A program made the translations under genes and the position numbers. Below are positions 25,165 to 33,277 of a stretch of 64,000 nucleotides of DNA, piece after piece. Position 1 is the first letter of the stretch. Each line of letters opens with the position of its first letter. The notes below the pieces were generated by a model that did no database searches, had not been told where the DNA came from, and saw only the letters and a list, made by a program, of their open reading frames with translations. Source of the DNA: Rheinheimera mesophila (lineage in GTDB: Bacteria > Pseudomonadota > Gammaproteobacteria > Enterobacterales > Alteromonadaceae); NCBI RefSeq assembly GCF_000986865.1, contig NZ_LAVS01000002.1, positions 1 through 64,000 of the forward strand. The letters run 5' to 3'.

Positions 25165-26643
25165 ATGCCCGATATGTCGATGGGAACCATAAGTCAGTCT
25201 TCGTACAGTAAAACCGTAAAAACTATCCTGAGCAAAATTCATGATGCCACCGCACTGAATGATTCAGTTTATGAGGTGGCTACTGATTATTTCCGCCATG
25301 CCAGGCAGCAAGAGGAAAAACTGCAACAATTACAGTTACAAGTCAGGAAGCTGGAAAGCAAGTCAGACCCCTCTTCGACTGAGCAAAAGCAACTGGCTGA
25401 AGCCCAGTCCGCTTTGAAACTTTATGTTCGCATGTTGGATGACAGTCGTTTGGAACGCTACAGAGCGTTAAAAGCCCTATGTCTGCAAGTGTTGCAACTG
25501 ACAGAAGGTGAGAGCTTTGAAGAGACGGTCCAGATGTCTTCCAAGTTTTTGGGCACTATCCAGTTGTTGGCTCCCAGCAATGGCAAGTATGTCGCGGCTG
25601 TAAATCAAAAGTTTAAGCATTTATACAAAGGCATTTTAAGTTTGCGCCTGCTCGACCGTCTGCTGCTGGATGATGAGTTAAACAATAACTACGTGCAGGC
25701 CAAAGTGCGGGCTGCTAAAGAGCGTTTGGATAATCCGGATGCCGCTTATAAAGCCGACTATTCGCCTTTTCGTGACGATGTGCAACTGCCATTATTAATG
25801 GCTGCTATCTTGCAGGACATTGGTACTTACCATCCCGACGCTCTGGCTATTCTGAAAGGGCCGGATGGTGATTTGGACGAGTTTCGGGTGCTGGATGATG
25901 AGAGTCGGGTGGCACTGTTAAAAATTAACTATCAGGAAACCCTGAGCTACGTTACCAAAGGACTGGCTTGTGATCGTTATGTGGGAAATTCAAAAGAAGA
26001 GCGGGAGCTGTTTAATCAGAACGAGCAGGATAAGCTGAACTTTGTATACACTCTGCTGAAAAACGCTATTAAGCCAGAGGGCGGAGTGGGTAACCTGCTG
26101 AAAATCCCTCAAATTTATACCTCAGTGGTGTTATCGACCAAGTTAAATCACAGTTATGAGTCGTTACCCAAAGCTGCGCTGGTACTGCAAAGTGGGGTTG
26201 AGCGGGGGTATTACCACAAAGCCGCCGTGGATGCGCTGATCAAAATCACCGGCCTGTTTCCACAAGGTTATGGGGTGACTTATATTCCAAAAGATTCCGA
26301 CAAACGCGATTTGGACAGATACGAATATGCGCTGGTGGTGTCTTTGTATCCGCCAGCGACAGATATGCCGATATGCAGAGTGGTGACCCGCAGTATGACC
26401 TTTAGCAATACTGGCACTAATGTGGTGGTCAGTGTGGACAATAATCTGTATTTTCCAACGGCACGCAAAAAGCTGGAAAAAATGAGCGAAGAGCGGCTGC
26501 TGGAAATACTGAGTAAACTGGTGTCCAATTTCGAAGAACGCAAAAATATGGAGTTAATTCCTAAATGCTGGTTTCCTGATGAGTATTTCTCCTACAGTAA
26601 AAACCAGAATTTGTGGAACAAAGTGACCACTATTCAGAACTGA
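25165..26643 (+). CDS. Conserved hypothetical protein, possibly a degenerate HD-GYP-type protein
   Basis: 492 residues, cytoplasmic, AAGGA 5 bases before ATG 25165. An N-terminal helical region (about 40-110) has a short coiled coil (QQEEKLQQLQLQVRKLESK). The middle has LLMAAILQDIGTYHP in the place of an HD motif (QD in place of HD) and later PQIYTSVVLSTKLNHSYESLPKAALVLQSGVERGYYHKAAVDALIKITGLFPQGYGVTYIP, laid out like the C-terminal half of an HD-GYP phosphodiesterase, including the closing V.AL....G.YP.G pattern, but without the metal ligands. I infer a catalytically dead HD-GYP relative; the family otherwise is not recognised. Stands alone after the serine hydrolase. Confidence 0.6.
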   Translation: MPDMSMGTISQSSYSKTVKTILSKIHDATALNDSVYEVATDYFRHARQQEEKLQQLQLQVRKLESKSDPSSTEQKQLAEAQSALKLYVRMLDDSRLERYRALKALCLQVLQLTEGESFEETVQMSSKFLGTIQLLAPSNGKYVAAVNQKFKHLYKGILSLRLLDRLLLDDELNNNYVQAKVRAAKERLDNPDAAYKADYSPFRDDVQLPLLMAAILQDIGTYHPDALAILKGPDGDLDEFRVLDDESRVALLKINYQETLSYVTKGLACDRYVGNSKEERELFNQNEQDKLNFVYTLLKNAIKPEGGVGNLLKIPQIYTSVVLSTKLNHSYESLPKAALVLQSGVERGYYHKAAVDALIKITGLFPQGYGVTYIPKDSDKRDLDRYEYALVVSLYPPATDMPICRVVTRSMTFSNTGTNVVVSVDNNLYFPTARKKLEKMSEERLLEILSKLVSNFEERKNMELIPKCWFPDEYFSYSKNQNLWNKVTTIQN

Positions 26644-26667
26644 TGCTCCTGCAGTGTCAACCTACAT

Positions 26668-26693
26668 AAAAAAGCCCGGCTGGGTTGCCGGGC
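26668..26693 (-). terminator. Rho-independent terminator on the minus strand
   Basis: GCCCGGC-AACCCA-GCCGGGC stem-loop followed by six T when read on the minus strand (26673 down to 26668). On the plus strand no T tract follows, so it does not obviously terminate the gene ending at 26643. Confidence 0.75.
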
Positions 26694-26800
26694 GAAAAAC
26701 AGCGGTTCAGGGAGATGAATCAAAACCGCTTGCGCTAGAACACATGGTGGCATCAATCTTCGCAGTGACTGCAATTCTGCAGCCTTGATGCCGATAAAAA
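26668..26800 (-). ncRNA. Candidate small RNA with its own terminator
   Basis: Read on the minus strand: an 8-bp stem GGCATCAA/TTGATGCC (26785-26792 with 26749-26756) enclosing a 5-bp hairpin CTGCA-GAAT-TGCAG (26769-26782); then a 7-bp stem AGCGGTT/AACCGCT (26701-26707 with 26724-26730) whose 16-base loop contains TCTCCCT, complementary to a Shine-Dalgarno sequence; then a terminator with 7-bp GCCCGGC/GCCGGGC stem (26674-26693) and six T. There is no minus-strand gene upstream that would need this terminator. The 5' end is arbitrary and no promoter is convincing. It is close to no Rfam family that I recognise. Confidence 0.42.
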
Positions 26801-27179
26801 CCTACCTAACTCAATGGACCATCATTTCTGCTATTGGTTCAGGACTAAGCTTGGCTTGACTGGTGCCCAGCATAAAGCCACAGCCCGCGCAAAGATAATG
26901 CTTTAACTAAATAGCCCCTATCGATTTATCTGATAAGGCTGTAACGAGCACAGCTCGATTTTATGTTTAAGTCATTAATTTTAAACATGAAAATTAATGT
27001 TCGCCTCATTCCCAATTCGATTGGAGTCTGGACAGTGCTGTTGTTTAAAAATGATGCGGATAAGTAAAAATTTTGTTGGAATATGCAGGTTGACATTACC
27101 TTTCATCGGTATTATTTTTCCTGTACCTTATTTTCTTACTGAAAATAAGGAGTGTATATCCAAAAATAAGGAAATTTTG

Positions 27180-28061
27180 ATGATGAAATATCTGTCTAAG
27201 TTGTTATTTGTATTCGTTGCTTTGTGGGGAACTCAAGCTGAAGCGAATGTTTGTTTAGACTATGACAGCAATGGTAATACGGCGTGTAACCAAAATTATG
27301 TTTACGATAAACTCACTGTTTATTTTAAAGATGCCTATGGTGTAGAGCAGAAGTTTTTTGCTAAACGAATTGTTCAGAAAAGTAATTCGGCTTTGCTGCA
27401 TGTAGATTACGATTTTGTGGTGAACTGTATCACTAACTGCTCTGATAACACCGCAGTGATGAACAGATATTTATGGGATTGGAAAAACGCTATAGGTACA
27501 GATTCGCTTTATACCAAGCAAAGAGCCTGTGATCCGAACTATGAGTCATGTTGCACAAGACTAACATGTTATGAAGTAAACGCAGAGCCAGGAATTGGTG
27601 GTACCCCTCTATCACCAGAGCACGCAACTGAAACGAATGCTCTTGATGTCTCAACCCAAAGCGCCTCAACTACAGATAAAAAATTGACTAAGTGGGACGC
27701 TATTACTGGGATTTTTGCGAACAGCATAGCATTAGCCAAAGAAGGTAAAGAAGTAGCACCTAAATTGAAGTCTAATGAGACTACACCTACCTCTATAGTT
27801 ATGGTGAAAGAGACCGATACATTAGATACAGTGTGTTACATCAATGCGGAATCAAAATGTGAAAAGCTTGAAGGTAGTGTGTTAGATACAGAAACCTATC
27901 TTGAAGCAGAACTAAGACATAATTTAGGTCCTGACTTCAATAACTCTCTAAATAACTTTTTATATGACAATTATCTGCGTAATAGGCCCATGTCATGCTC
28001 ACAAAGAATGAGTTGTTCAAAAAACACTTGCACTATTGTTCTTACGTGTAGCCCTTACTGA
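27180..28061 (+). CDS. Unknown secreted cysteine-rich protein, AT-rich
   Basis: 293 residues from ATG 27180 (AAGGA 8 bases upstream; ATG 27183 is next). The N-terminus MMKYLSKLLFVFVALWGTQAEA is a signal peptide. The mature protein holds 14 cysteines, an even number as expected for disulfides, clustered as CxxxC near 90-94, ESCCTRLTC and the C-terminal SCSQRMSCSKNTC. The middle (about 150-200) is Ser/Thr/Lys-rich and probably disordered. I do not recognise a family. The gene is markedly AT-richer than neighbours and uses codons such as AAA, AAT and TTA freely, suggesting acquisition. Fits an exported binding or defence protein, without evidence for either. Confidence 0.65.
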   Translation: MMKYLSKLLFVFVALWGTQAEANVCLDYDSNGNTACNQNYVYDKLTVYFKDAYGVEQKFFAKRIVQKSNSALLHVDYDFVVNCITNCSDNTAVMNRYLWDWKNAIGTDSLYTKQRACDPNYESCCTRLTCYEVNAEPGIGGTPLSPEHATETNALDVSTQSASTTDKKLTKWDAITGIFANSIALAKEGKEVAPKLKSNETTPTSIVMVKETDTLDTVCYINAESKCEKLEGSVLDTETYLEAELRHNLGPDFNNSLNNFLYDNYLRNRPMSCSQRMSCSKNTCTIVLTCSPY

Positions 28062-28077
28062 TTCTTAACTCTATGTC

Positions 28078-28105
28078 AAAAGGCCTGATTAACTCAGGCT
28101 TTTTT
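28078..28105. terminator. Bidirectional terminator
   Basis: GCCTGA-TTAAC-TCAGGC stem (28083-28099) flanked by AAAAG on the left and six T on the right, lying between the convergent orphan gene and rlmA and overlapping the last codons of rlmA. Confidence 0.75.
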
Positions 28106-28900
28106 GTACAGATCCAGATAAAAATTCAGGCTGATTGTCGGTGAACTGGCGGCAAACAGCCGTTTTTGTTCTGGCTTGAATTTCCAGGCCAAAGGGGTCA
28201 TCTCCAGCAGGTTCGCGATCATGTCCGCCGGTAAGTCCGTCAGTTGCAGTTTGAGTTCCTGCCGCTGCTGATGCGCAAAACCCAAAATGGCTTCAACCTG
28301 ATCGCTGTGTAAACGCACTGAATGGTAAACCTGCTGTTTAATTTCCAGTAGATGCTCTGGTGCAGGAGTCACGGTCAGCAGCAGTCCATCCGTTTTTAAT
28401 ACCCTCGCCAGTTCTTGCGGTTCGCAAGGTGCACAAAGCTTTAAAGCAGCATCAAAGCTCTGATCGGCAAAAGGCAGATGCCAGGCGCTGGCGACACAAA
28501 ATTTGATAGCAGGGTAGCTTTTAGCGGCTTTTTTGATAGCTGTTTTGGCAATATCCACACCATACAGTCTTAGTTCTTTGTCTGCCAAAGCCTGCATTAG
28601 CCTGTTGCTGTAATAGCCTTCACCACAGCCGAGATCGAGCACCACACTCTGTTGTGGTAGCACTGCGGCAAAACACTGATTCACTGCCTCAGACAACGGC
28701 TGGTAATAACCTGCATTTAAAAAGTCACGACGGCTTTGCATCATCAATGGTGAGTCGCCCGGTACTTTGGAATTTTTTTGTTGTACCGGTAATAAGTGCA
28801 GATAGCCTTCTTTGGCCAGATCAAAACTATGGTTTGACGCACAAACAAAGCTGTTTTGCTGATGGATCAGGCTGAGTTGGCAAAGCGGGCAACGGTACAT
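28094..28900 (-). CDS. rlmA: 23S rRNA (guanine(745)-N(1))-methyltransferase RlmA
   Basis: 268 residues from ATG 28900, preferred over 28918 because AGGAGA lies 8 bases before it, at the stop of the VOC gene. N-terminal zinc finger YRCPLCQ...FVCASNHSFD, then the RlmA-specific KEGYLHLLPVQQKNSKVPGDS, then a SAM-binding domain (VVLDLGCGEGYYSNRL, LKLCAPCEPQELARVL). It methylates G745 next to the RlmC target U747. Co-transcribed with the VOC gene. Confidence 0.93.
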   Translation of the reverse strand: MYRCPLCQLSLIHQQNSFVCASNHSFDLAKEGYLHLLPVQQKNSKVPGDSPLMMQSRRDFLNAGYYQPLSEAVNQCFAAVLPQQSVVLDLGCGEGYYSNRLMQALADKELRLYGVDIAKTAIKKAAKSYPAIKFCVASAWHLPFADQSFDAALKLCAPCEPQELARVLKTDGLLLTVTPAPEHLLEIKQQVYHSVRLHSDQVEAILGFAHQQRQELKLQLTDLPADMIANLLEMTPLAWKFKPEQKRLFAASSPTISLNFYLDLYKKA

Positions 28901-28914
28901 CCGGCGGTCTCCTC

Positions 28915-29304
28915 TCAATTTAATTGCAGCAGGTCCCAGCGGGTGCCGTACAAGTCTTCAAACACAGCCACAGTGCCGTAAGCTTCTTGGCGTGGTGTTT
29001 CGAGAAACTTTATCCCTTGTTGTTGCATCCTTTGGTGATCACGCCAGAAATCATCTGTATTTAAAAACAAAAACACCCGGCCGCCAGATTGATGACCAAT
29101 CTGTTGTTTTTGTTGTTCGTTACTGGCTTTGGCCAATAAAATTGCGGTCTCTACAGCACCTTTGGGCCTTACTACCACCCATCTTTTTTCACCTTGCGGA
29201 CTATCCTCCAGCAAGTCAAAACCAAGTTTTTGGGTATAAAACTCTATCGCCTCATCATAGTCTGCGACCAACAGACTTATCAGACCTACATATTGTTTCA
29301 TCAT
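28915..29304 (-). CDS. VOC family protein (glyoxalase/bleomycin-resistance-like)
   Basis: 129 residues, one VOC domain: VGLISLLVADYDEAIEFYTQKLGFDLLED at the N-terminus, GGRVFLFLNTDDFWRDHQRMQQQG in the middle and VAVFEDLYGTRWDLLQL at the end, with the C-terminal Glu ligand position in VFED. No substrate can be named. The gene leads a two-gene unit with rlmA, the stop lying in the rlmA ribosome site. Divergent from the DNA-mimic gene. Confidence 0.85.
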   Translation of the reverse strand: MMKQYVGLISLLVADYDEAIEFYTQKLGFDLLEDSPQGEKRWVVVRPKGAVETAILLAKASNEQQKQQIGHQSGGRVFLFLNTDDFWRDHQRMQQQGIKFLETPRQEAYGTVAVFEDLYGTRWDLLQLN

Positions 29305-29456
29305 GTCTACCAGGGTGCAGACTAAAAAGTGCCGCTATGCTACCGGGCCAGCGCCCCGGATGCCAGCAAATAGTGGTAGTTAGCAGGCCTTTCGCTGGGC
29401 ACAGCAACAACAGCATTGGTATACTGCCAGTTTTACCGGATGAAGATGGAGAAAAT

Positions 29457-29789
29457 ATGTCTGACTCAGAACTTGAACTCTGGACTTTAGATGAGTTGTG
29501 CGATCACGCCTTTGCTATTTTTGAAGAGTTAGCAGAAGAGAATTTATCTGCAGAAGATTATGCGTTGTACCAACAACATGCAGCAACTGCTGCTTACGTG
29601 GATTTAGTGCCGGCGTCGGAAGACTGGGTGGATATCATTGCTATGGATATTGACCCTGAATTGCATGTAGAGGCTCATATTGGTCTTGCTGAGGTCAATC
29701 ATGTTGCAGAAATTGTGCTTGCCAGAATTTTGCTGAGTAAAGAGAAGTTTGAAACTTTGTGTCATGCCCGTTGGCGTGGACAAGAGTAA
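29457..29789 (+). CDS. HI1450/YciU family putative dsDNA-mimic protein
   Basis: 110 residues from ATG 29457 (GGAG 5 bases upstream); open frame upstream of this overlaps the VOC gene on the other strand and is not coding. Strongly acidic: TLDELCDHAFAIFEELAEENLSAEDY, SEDWVDIIAMDIDPELHVEAHIGLA, then VLARILLSKEKFETLCHARW. This follows the DUF440/UPF0263 pattern of HI1450 and YciU, whose structure presents a DNA-like charged surface and which is reported to bind HU-like protein. The role here is inferred from the family. Confidence 0.87.
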   Translation: MSDSELELWTLDELCDHAFAIFEELAEENLSAEDYALYQQHAATAAYVDLVPASEDWVDIIAMDIDPELHVEAHIGLAEVNHVAEIVLARILLSKEKFETLCHARWRGQE

Positions 29790-29886
29790 ATCGGGCATAA
29801 AAGTAGCCAAGCCTCGGATTTCATATCATTTTTTCGGTTTTTTTGTTTGCCTCTGACTATCTTGCGCCTACACTAAAGGACAGTCA

Positions 29887-31479
29887 GTGGCTGGATCCCG
29901 GATCAGAGAAAAACGAGGCAAAGGTTTGAGTCTTACCCGATTTGATTTTAGTAAGTTATTTGATCTCAATGTGTTAGTGATTGAGTCTGATCCTGCGTCT
30001 GGTCATCAGTTAAAACAAATTCTGACCAGCCTTGGCATCAAAAAGCTGGAGCTTAGCCGCACACCTCAGACACTGTTCAGCGGCGAAGGGGCAGCGGCTT
30101 ATGATCTGATTTTTCTGGATTATGACGCCGAGCCTTCGTTAGCTGGTGCCGATCTGATTGAGTTATTGTTGCACAAACACATCGTTAGTCCTTTGTGCCG
30201 TCTGGTGGTGTTATCAAGCGCGTCAGAGCGACAAAAATACGCGGTTGATTACCCTTTTCATCAGGTTGATTTTCTCGACAGACCCTGTAACAAATTCCAT
30301 ATCGACGAGCAGTTAAAGTTGCATGTCCGTTTGCAGCCCTTTATGACTCAGATCTTGCCTCTGGTGCATAAACGTCGATATGTCGACGCTTTTAAGCTGA
30401 TTGGTGAGCTGCAACAAAAAGCCGGTGCTGACACACCTGTTGTGCTGTTGCAGCTCAAAGCACAACTGTTGCTAGAGCTTGGTGTGTGCGACGCCGCTTC
30501 CGCGTTAATTAAAGCAGCTTGTGCTAAACAACAACACTGGGCTTTGTGGTTGCAATTCCTACTCGATTACGAACAGGGGGAACTGGAGTCTTGTCGTCAT
30601 TTTTTAGCAAGCCACAGTGAAGAATTACTGGCCTATCAGGAACGAAAGGAAGTCTGGCAAATTTATCTTGCGCTTCAAAACGAAGATTATACGGCGGCTT
30701 ATGATGTGGCCACGAAATTTCCCGCGGCTGGCATGTCTACCCAGATCACACAACTGGTCCAACTGGTGATGATGCTGTCAGGGAAAGCGGAGCAGGCGAT
30801 TGAACTGATAGAACGCAAAAGACGCCTTGCCAGCAGCGGTTATCAGTTCTGTGCTTTGACTGTAAGCTTGTGCAAGTTGTTGGTGTTATTCATGGCGCAG
30901 CCCGCGGCGGAACCACAGGCTGCACAGCTTCAACCTCTGCTGCAACAATGCTTCCGCCAACTGATTGCGGACAAAGAGGCCAGTCAGTTTGCGGCTGATA
31001 TCATCTGGCTGCAGGGCAGTCTGCTCGCGCAGACTGATGGCAAAGAGGCCGCTATCACCTTTTTGGAAAAACAAAAACAACATCTGTCCGCAATGCAGAT
31101 GTCTGTATCCAGCCAATGTCATGGTGCCAGCCTGATGGCCAGTCTTGGCAAAATAAATGCAGCTTTCGATTTAATCTATCTGGCGAATAAAGCCTTAAAC
31201 CTCATGCCACACAGCATACACAAAGTCTATGCTGCCTGTGTGCATCAGCAGACCTTGTATGGGATTTATCCGCCAGCAGACCGTGGACAAATTTACGCTG
31301 ACATGGGCTTGCGGCATGAAAAAGAGGCTGAACTGCGCCCTGCGGCTCAAATGTATTATCAGGCGTATCTGGCTGAACCCGGCTATGTGGCTCATCAGGA
31401 ACATTTAGCCAGGCTGCTCAACCAGTTAAAGCTGAGCAAGTTTAAAACCTTTGTGCTGGACGAGTTTAACCAGCGTTAG
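29887..31479 (+). CDS. Receiver-domain protein with C-terminal TPR-like region
   Basis: 530 residues from GTG 29887 (AAAGGA upstream, 6-base spacing); TTG 29926 with GAGG is an alternative. Residues about 20-150 form a receiver (FDLNVLVIESDPASGHQLKQIL, LIFLDYDAEP as the acceptor region, VVLSSASERQ and DFLDRPCNKFHI); the acidic pair is ES, so the metal site is weakened. The remaining 370 residues are helical repeats of TPR type (DTPVVLLQLKAQLLLELG, AAQMYYQAYLAEPGYVAHQEHLARLL). Comparable RR-TPR proteins occur in Shewanella and Vibrio. Its stop overlaps the convergent nuclease by 14 bases. Confidence 0.83.
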   Translation: MAGSRIREKRGKGLSLTRFDFSKLFDLNVLVIESDPASGHQLKQILTSLGIKKLELSRTPQTLFSGEGAAAYDLIFLDYDAEPSLAGADLIELLLHKHIVSPLCRLVVLSSASERQKYAVDYPFHQVDFLDRPCNKFHIDEQLKLHVRLQPFMTQILPLVHKRRYVDAFKLIGELQQKAGADTPVVLLQLKAQLLLELGVCDAASALIKAACAKQQHWALWLQFLLDYEQGELESCRHFLASHSEELLAYQERKEVWQIYLALQNEDYTAAYDVATKFPAAGMSTQITQLVQLVMMLSGKAEQAIELIERKRRLASSGYQFCALTVSLCKLLVLFMAQPAAEPQAAQLQPLLQQCFRQLIADKEASQFAADIIWLQGSLLAQTDGKEAAITFLEKQKQHLSAMQMSVSSQCHGASLMASLGKINAAFDLIYLANKALNLMPHSIHKVYAACVHQQTLYGIYPPADRGQIYADMGLRHEKEAELRPAAQMYYQAYLAEPGYVAHQEHLARLLNQLKLSKFKTFVLDEFNQR

Positions 31480-32254
31480 CTGCCGGATTAAAGCTTTGCT
31501 CCAGGACCAGAGCAAGACGCACAGCCGCTTGCTGCAGACGCTGCTCCAGTGCTGGCAGATGCTGTTGCTGATATGCCTTGTCTATCAACATACCAGGCTT
31601 ATAGCCCTGATAAATCAGTTTCACCAGCATCACGGACTCATTGGCCCAGTCTAATACACTGGCATTTTGCCACTCTTGTTGTTTGGCCCTGAGCGCCTGA
31701 TACAAGGCCTGTTGTTTTGTTTCCTGCTGGTAAGAGGCGGCTTCCAGAAGTCTGCTGTCCCAGACGCCATGTAAATTGGACGGCTCGCCTTCGAAATACA
31801 CCGCCGTTTTATTCCCACCTAAATCATCAGCATAACCTGCATGCAACGGCTGATGTAAGTCGGCAATAAAATGACCGACAAAAAGCAACGCCTCCAGTTG
31901 AGCTTTTGACGGGGCAAAAGGCGTCAGTTTGAGCCGCTGCTGTTCAATCGCAGACAAGACACAACCTTCGGCAGGACAGTGCTGCATGGTCAGTGTGGTA
32001 TCAGTGCGCTGAATATTGACGTAGTGCCAGACTTTGGTGTGCTGATATTCCGGTAACGAACGTACCTGATCCGGCCAGGAACAGGCTTTGCTAAACTCTT
32101 TTTGTTCATGCAATTGCATCAGTTGCTGCACTTTTTGCTGGCTGACCGGGCTTAACAACTGATAAGCCATAGAGCAGACCATCTGATGACCTAACTCACC
32201 AAAAGCGAACAAAGGGCTACAAAATAACGCCAGAGCTAACACCAGACTACGCAT
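31466..32254 (-). CDS. S1/P1-type nuclease, exported
   Basis: 262 residues. The signal peptide MRSLVLALALFCSPLFA is followed by FGELGHQMVCSMAY. Zinc and catalytic residues are laid out as in P1 nuclease: ELGH, SWPDQ, KVWHYVN, VGHFIADLHQPLHAG and NLHGVWDS. The usual N-terminal Trp of the mature enzyme is Phe here (if cleavage is as predicted). Acts on single-stranded DNA/RNA and nucleotide 3'-phosphates outside the cytoplasm. AAGGA precedes ATG 32254. It follows rlmJ by 11 bases, so both are likely in one transcript. Confidence 0.92.
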   Translation of the reverse strand: MRSLVLALALFCSPLFAFGELGHQMVCSMAYQLLSPVSQQKVQQLMQLHEQKEFSKACSWPDQVRSLPEYQHTKVWHYVNIQRTDTTLTMQHCPAEGCVLSAIEQQRLKLTPFAPSKAQLEALLFVGHFIADLHQPLHAGYADDLGGNKTAVYFEGEPSNLHGVWDSRLLEAASYQQETKQQALYQALRAKQQEWQNASVLDWANESVMLVKLIYQGYKPGMLIDKAYQQQHLPALEQRLQQAAVRLALVLEQSFNPAANAG

Positions 32255-32265
32255 AAAGTATGTCC

Positions 32266-33108
32266 TTATTCATCTACAAGTTGAGTGACTTGCCAGTGGG
32301 CTGCCGGGCTTTGGGACAGTAGCGGCGACAATTCTTTTAAACAGTTCTCCATATCCTGTTTCAGGGTATAGGGCGGGTTGATCACCAGCATACCGCTGCC
32401 TGTCATGCCAAAACCTTCAGCGTCTGGCAGTGGGCAATATTCTATCCGTAACTGGTTACGGATTTGTGTATCGACAATCGCATCAATAAAACTCTCGACG
32501 GCCTTGCGTTCGATCACCGGATACCAAATAGCGTAGGTGCCTTGCGGAAAACGTTGTATCGCCTGCTGCAGACCTTTGATCAGATCCTGATATTCGGTTT
32601 TTAACTCATAAGGCGGGTCAATCAGCACCAGACCCCGTTTGGCTAAAGGCGGTAACATAGCGCGTATGCCCGCCCAGGCATCCATTTTTTCAATACGGCA
32701 GTGTTTACGACGCTGAAACTGACTGGCCAGGATCGGATAATCGCCAGGGTGGAGCTCCGTTGCCTGAATGCTGTCTGTTGCCCGGCAAAGTAAATCGGCA
32801 ATTTTAGGCGAGCCCGGATAAAAAGCTAAATCCTCACCCTGGTTCAGCCGTCGAACTGCGTCGACATAAGCTTTAATCTCGGCATTGTCGCCTGTGTAGT
32901 TCCAGACTTTGCCTATGCCTGTCTGATATTCCGCTGTTTTTTGCGCTTGTTCACTCTGCAGACTGTATAAACCGGCGCCAGCATGAGTATCGTGATAGCA
33001 AAAAGGTTTCTCTTTGCGTTTTAAGTAATTCAGGATACACACCTGCACCAGATGTTTAATCACATCAGCGTGATTGCCTGCATGGTAACTGTGACGATAA
33101 CTCAGCAT
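32266..33108 (-). CDS. rlmJ: 23S rRNA (adenine(2030)-N(6))-methyltransferase RlmJ
   Basis: 280 residues from ATG 33108, exactly the E. coli RlmJ length; the open frame continues upstream but without similarity, and overlaps the divergent TrmH-family gene. N-terminus MLSYRHSYHAGNHADVIKHLVQ, then KPFCYHDTHAGAGLYSL, and the catalytic LVLIDPPYELKTEYQDL (DPPY motif). Methylates A2030 of 23S rRNA and links extracellular-DNA use to the older name ComJ/YhiR. Precedes the S1/P1 nuclease by 11 bases. Confidence 0.95.
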   Translation of the reverse strand: MLSYRHSYHAGNHADVIKHLVQVCILNYLKRKEKPFCYHDTHAGAGLYSLQSEQAQKTAEYQTGIGKVWNYTGDNAEIKAYVDAVRRLNQGEDLAFYPGSPKIADLLCRATDSIQATELHPGDYPILASQFQRRKHCRIEKMDAWAGIRAMLPPLAKRGLVLIDPPYELKTEYQDLIKGLQQAIQRFPQGTYAIWYPVIERKAVESFIDAIVDTQIRNQLRIEYCPLPDAEGFGMTGSGMLVINPPYTLKQDMENCLKELSPLLSQSPAAHWQVTQLVDE

Positions 33109-33277
33109 AAACCCACTCTGTAGAAACTCTGTTCGCGTTGATAGCGGATGAAAAGCGCAAGCATACTGCGCCAGAGCAGAAAGGCAAGTATTCTGTGAAC
33201 CAGAAGTTGTTTGGGCTTCTGCACCGGGCGGTGGTAAAATCTTTTCTATTCGCGATACTGCACCTACAGGACCTCCC

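Larger units (their letters stand above)
26644..27179. other. Intergenic region with multiple hairpins
   Basis: 536 bases without a convincing coding frame. The left 150 bases hold four nested or tandem inverted repeats and a minus-strand terminator (described separately as a possible small RNA). The right part (26801-27179) is AT-rich towards the downstream orphan gene, with no recognised motif apart from the ribosome site AAGGA at 27168. Confidence 0.6.

Noticed and set aside
28992-29456. Long open frame in front of the DNA-mimic gene on the plus strand
   Set aside because: It is antisense to the VOC gene; family similarity of the product starts only at ATG 29457 with its own ribosome site.
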